DNA of 64,000 nucleotides from an uncultured Clostridia bacterium (GTDB lineage Bacteria > Bacillota > Clostridia > Peptostreptococcales > Anaerovoracaceae). The notes under the pieces are model-generated. The model was not told the origin of the DNA, did not search any database, and worked only from the letters and a program-made list of their open reading frames with translations. Positions 62,901-64,000 of this stretch are shown in pieces (the stretch's first letter is position 1; the number at the start of each line of letters is the position of its first letter). The stretch spans positions 1 to 64,000 of the forward strand of contig CAKQXD010000004.1 in assembly GCA_934281605.1 (NCBI GenBank), given 5' to 3'. Made by a program: the position numbers and the translations under genes.

Positions 62901-64000
62901 TCTTCCTCGTCATACGTCACTGTGATCTTAGCGCCTGTGATATCCTCATCGTTACTGTTGACCGGCTTGAAGGTAACGTTATATTTGGAGATGTTCTTCG
63001 TCATAGTGACATCAATGGTCTGATCACCTGACGGGGTAAAGTTGACGCTGTTTATCGAAGTGTAATTAGCAGCCTCTACCGTGTAATTATATGTTACTCC
63101 GTTTTTCAGCTTATAACTTCCGTCACTTTGCGGACTTACGGTATCATAGTATCCCTGTTTGACCTTCACCGCTGCACCATCAATGTTCTTTCCTGAAGAA
63201 TCCTTGATGGTGAACTTAATGGTGCTGTATGCCGCCTTAGTCAGCGGGATCTTCACCTCTCCGCCCTGAGACGGGGTGAAGTTTTCCTTATAATCCTGAT
63301 AGCCGTCAGCTGTGATTTTCAGAGTATAGGTTTTTTCTTCTGACAGTCCCTCATAACTTCCAGTCGATGACGGAGAAACTGTATTCCAGCCTTCTTCCAG
63401 TGTAATCGCTGCATTCGAGATGTTTTCCTGTGTTTCACTGTCTACTGCCTTGAAGTTTACGTCATAAGAGGCAGCCTCCGGCTGGAGCGTGATGATAAAA
63501 TCCTGAGACGCCAAAGCCTCAGCGGAGCCATCATCGATCGATGCATCAGTCGTTCCTTTATCAAACAGCTTTGCTGTCAAAATCATAGACTGTGCTCCCA
63601 CAGCTGCCGTCGGTCTGGTCAAACCCAAGCTTCCTGGTTTGCTCGCTTTCACTTCTTTTGTAAGAATCTTAGCAGGGTCCTCCTTCACGTACCATCCAGT
63701 CTTATAATTACTTGAGCTTCCTTCTGTCTTAAGCCTCATGGACGTGATCTTCGATCCGGAGCTTGGGATCGCACGTGCTATGGTCACTTCACAGGTCTTC
63801 GCATTCTGTGTCACTCCATTTCCGCCTGTCGTTACGATCCTCCCATTCACATAATTCTTTTCCAGATATTCCATCGCAGCCGTCGCCGCATCCGCCGAGT
63901 TTCCCTCAGCACCCTGCGTCAGCCAGATACCGTCTTCTGCGCTCTGACCATTTCCCGCCAGAATTTCTATGGTTCCCGCAATGGCTTCTGAGAATCCTCC
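59963..64000 (-). CDS. Large surface protein, 5' end beyond the right edge
   Basis: The frame is open to the window end; at least 1345 residues. The visible start (GGFSEAIAGTIEILAGNG) looks like the last turn of a prenyltransferase-type barrel. Then come four tandem ~85-residue PEGA/carboxypeptidase-regulatory-like repeats (about 63450-62720), two atypical bacterial Ig domains (DLTLPQCMG, then TWTSSDPSLISIDK), a FIVAR-like helical domain (about 61180-60960), a DUF4430-like domain with an unusual long insert (about 60940-60620), a prealbumin-like domain, a Lys/Asp-rich stretch, and a C-terminal sorting-like end: SAKTGDD, hydrophobic segment, RRDSRF. The TG motif is close to, but not, LPXTG. 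Confidence -1.
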   Translation of the reverse strand, partial: GGFSEAIAGTIEILAGNGQSAEDGIWLTQGAEGNSADAATAAMEYLEKNYVNGRIVTTGGNGVTQNAKTCEVTIARAIPSSGSKITSMRLKTEGSSSNYKTGWYVKEDPAKILTKEVKASKPGSLGLTRPTAAVGAQSMILTAKLFDKGTTDASIDDGSAEALASQDFIITLQPEAASYDVNFKAVDSETQENISNAAITLEEGWNTVSPSSTGSYEGLSEEKTYTLKITADGYQDYKENFTPSQGGEVKIPLTKAAYSTIKFTIKDSSGKNIDGAAVKVKQGYYDTVSPQSDGSYKLKNGVTYNYTVEAANYTSINSVNFTPSGDQTIDVTMTKNISKYNVTFKPVNSNDEDITGAKITVTYDEEDDWGDEETITVDPEKDGSYKLDKSKTYNYTITADGYEKATGTYKPSGNDEDITKTITLKSTKTVDPADQAKVDAVKAKFDKETSVLRPDFSKDRKITDLVLRQIKGYTDLTTDGVTVELKTSGDTNYIKNDGTIVYKNGALDKWGNNSTTVTGNIFVFKAGNAEAVSAETRATICWDRDYFKSQMQKEADSLTWDTIKNANLKQDEVTTDLTLPQCMGTSARNVWSKVTWTSSDPSLISIDKTGYDSLIDPKKGTVTQPSEDRVVTLTATFQANEADLNEYVEKVGDFSTITKTFEVTVKGKQAAKPTEEELKAILDKYYTADSLQDFNTKNTLDTSNVTGDIQLPRYTRIKDENNEYVFANKEITVTADKENILKINGYRAAVDRFASQNEKESVNLIVTFTRDGVTVSKKIPLTVSMITDKELDKELAMMQKAKEHYFDGINDGKYADKDSVTGDLHAFHEMNLDEQGNPTWVYNADDKTGTGIVPDDYQDGSLGQTGLPYNRFKSSNNAIVAHENLLVTRPENSTKITISSLLSSEKYGQFAKDHPDNEKLQKLYKQEVSVTVTVKGTKASAEALLAEIETAQKLHDDMVEGTQPGEYQKGAKAALAEAIAKAQAVADDKDATEAQQDAAIAALQQAEKDAKALQNAREATVTIRINKEPGKPGQSYSVKATSDLAAKAGFSKLEAYQGTVTFLDAMVALHQQMYGDDFAKDPGKYLVLGGYDNITRIFGEDNSNLSYLINNKFPTDLAGNMTTCSNSAVKDHDVLNIFFYGDTKNYSDTYLYFADSQIQQKETGEVSLTLMKNGYDANWNLVSTPFEGGKVVLTDSEGKQVAEGTSDKDGVVTFTIAEEGSYRADVTEAPLDYFVSAHADITIGDSQVVDPDDPSKDDTKKDDQKDDDQKKDNASQDLNKNKTTLQTAAGGNNGSGDGSASGSSSGGSAKTGDDMQVALWMMAVLVSLAAAVYIYAAAQRRDSRF

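Noticed and set aside
60791..63031. 746-codon plus-strand open frame
   Set aside because: It lies fully opposite a well-supported surface protein with recognisable domains; composition is Arg/Phe/Val-rich as expected for an antisense shadow.

Overview
The window looks like a chromosomal segment of an anaerobic, Gram-positive Clostridia-type Firmicute. Evidence: strong GGAGG ribosome binding sites, a TPP riboswitch of Firmicute type, a single-chain iron-sulfur L-serine dehydratase, group II ECF transport genes, PhoP-type boxes, and very large signal-peptide-bearing surface proteins with a C-terminal membrane anchor. A family such as Anaerovoracaceae would fit, but species is not determinable from the sequence alone. 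I see no rRNA or tRNA gene and no transposase. Almost everything is on the minus strand; only about 28.9-29.7 kb and 32.0-35.3 kb carry protein genes on the plus strand.

Layout. (1) 1-14.3 kb: a polymorphic-toxin locus. A 3095-residue secreted RHS/YD-repeat protein with a C-terminal toxin domain and immunity gene is followed downstream by two 5'-truncated RHS cassettes. Each cassette is preceded by the same ~200-bp long imperfect palindrome, so the locus looks like an array of spare toxin tips. (2) 14.4-17.1 kb: an acyl-CoA ligase and a LemA-like gene bracketed by exact 21-bp direct repeats. (3) 17.1-21.7 kb: a TPP-riboswitch-controlled thiamine salvage operon (thiM-thiE-HAD phosphatase-thiD-cytX). 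(4) 21.8-23.3 kb: a 62-bp-period array of palindromic repeats and three small AT-rich genes resembling orphan immunity genes. (5) 23.3-28.8 kb: MoxR/VWA pair, DUF445, DUF169 and thiC with a long leader. (6) 28.8-30.0 kb: a self-regulating membrane protein/HTH pair and two stem-loops sharing a 48-nt core. (7) 30.0-35.4 kb: a divergent amino-acid module (regulator and serine dehydratase on one side; DUF819 transporter, D-aminopeptidase and alanine racemase on the other). (8) 35.4-37.9 kb: a PepSY protein and a Na/phosphate cotransporter with a row of Pho-box half-sites. (9) 38.1-38.5 kb: a candidate type I toxin-antitoxin locus with a 22-residue hydrophobic peptide, a convergent antisense RNA and a sequestered Shine-Dalgarno. 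(10) 38.5-64.0 kb: one long minus-strand operon of giant surface proteins with transcobalamin-like (DUF4430) and alpha-barrel (prenyltransferase-like) domains, a cysteine-rich small protein, and a complete ECF transporter with two T subunits. I infer that this is a Gram-positive corrinoid capture and uptake system built from the same two folds as animal intrinsic factor and transcobalamin.

How it works together: the thiamine genes salvage thiazole (ThiM) and pyrimidine (CytX, ThiD), make pyrimidine de novo (ThiC), and join them with ThiE; no thiazole synthesis gene is in view. The last operon would capture a ligand at the surface and deliver it to the ECF transporter.
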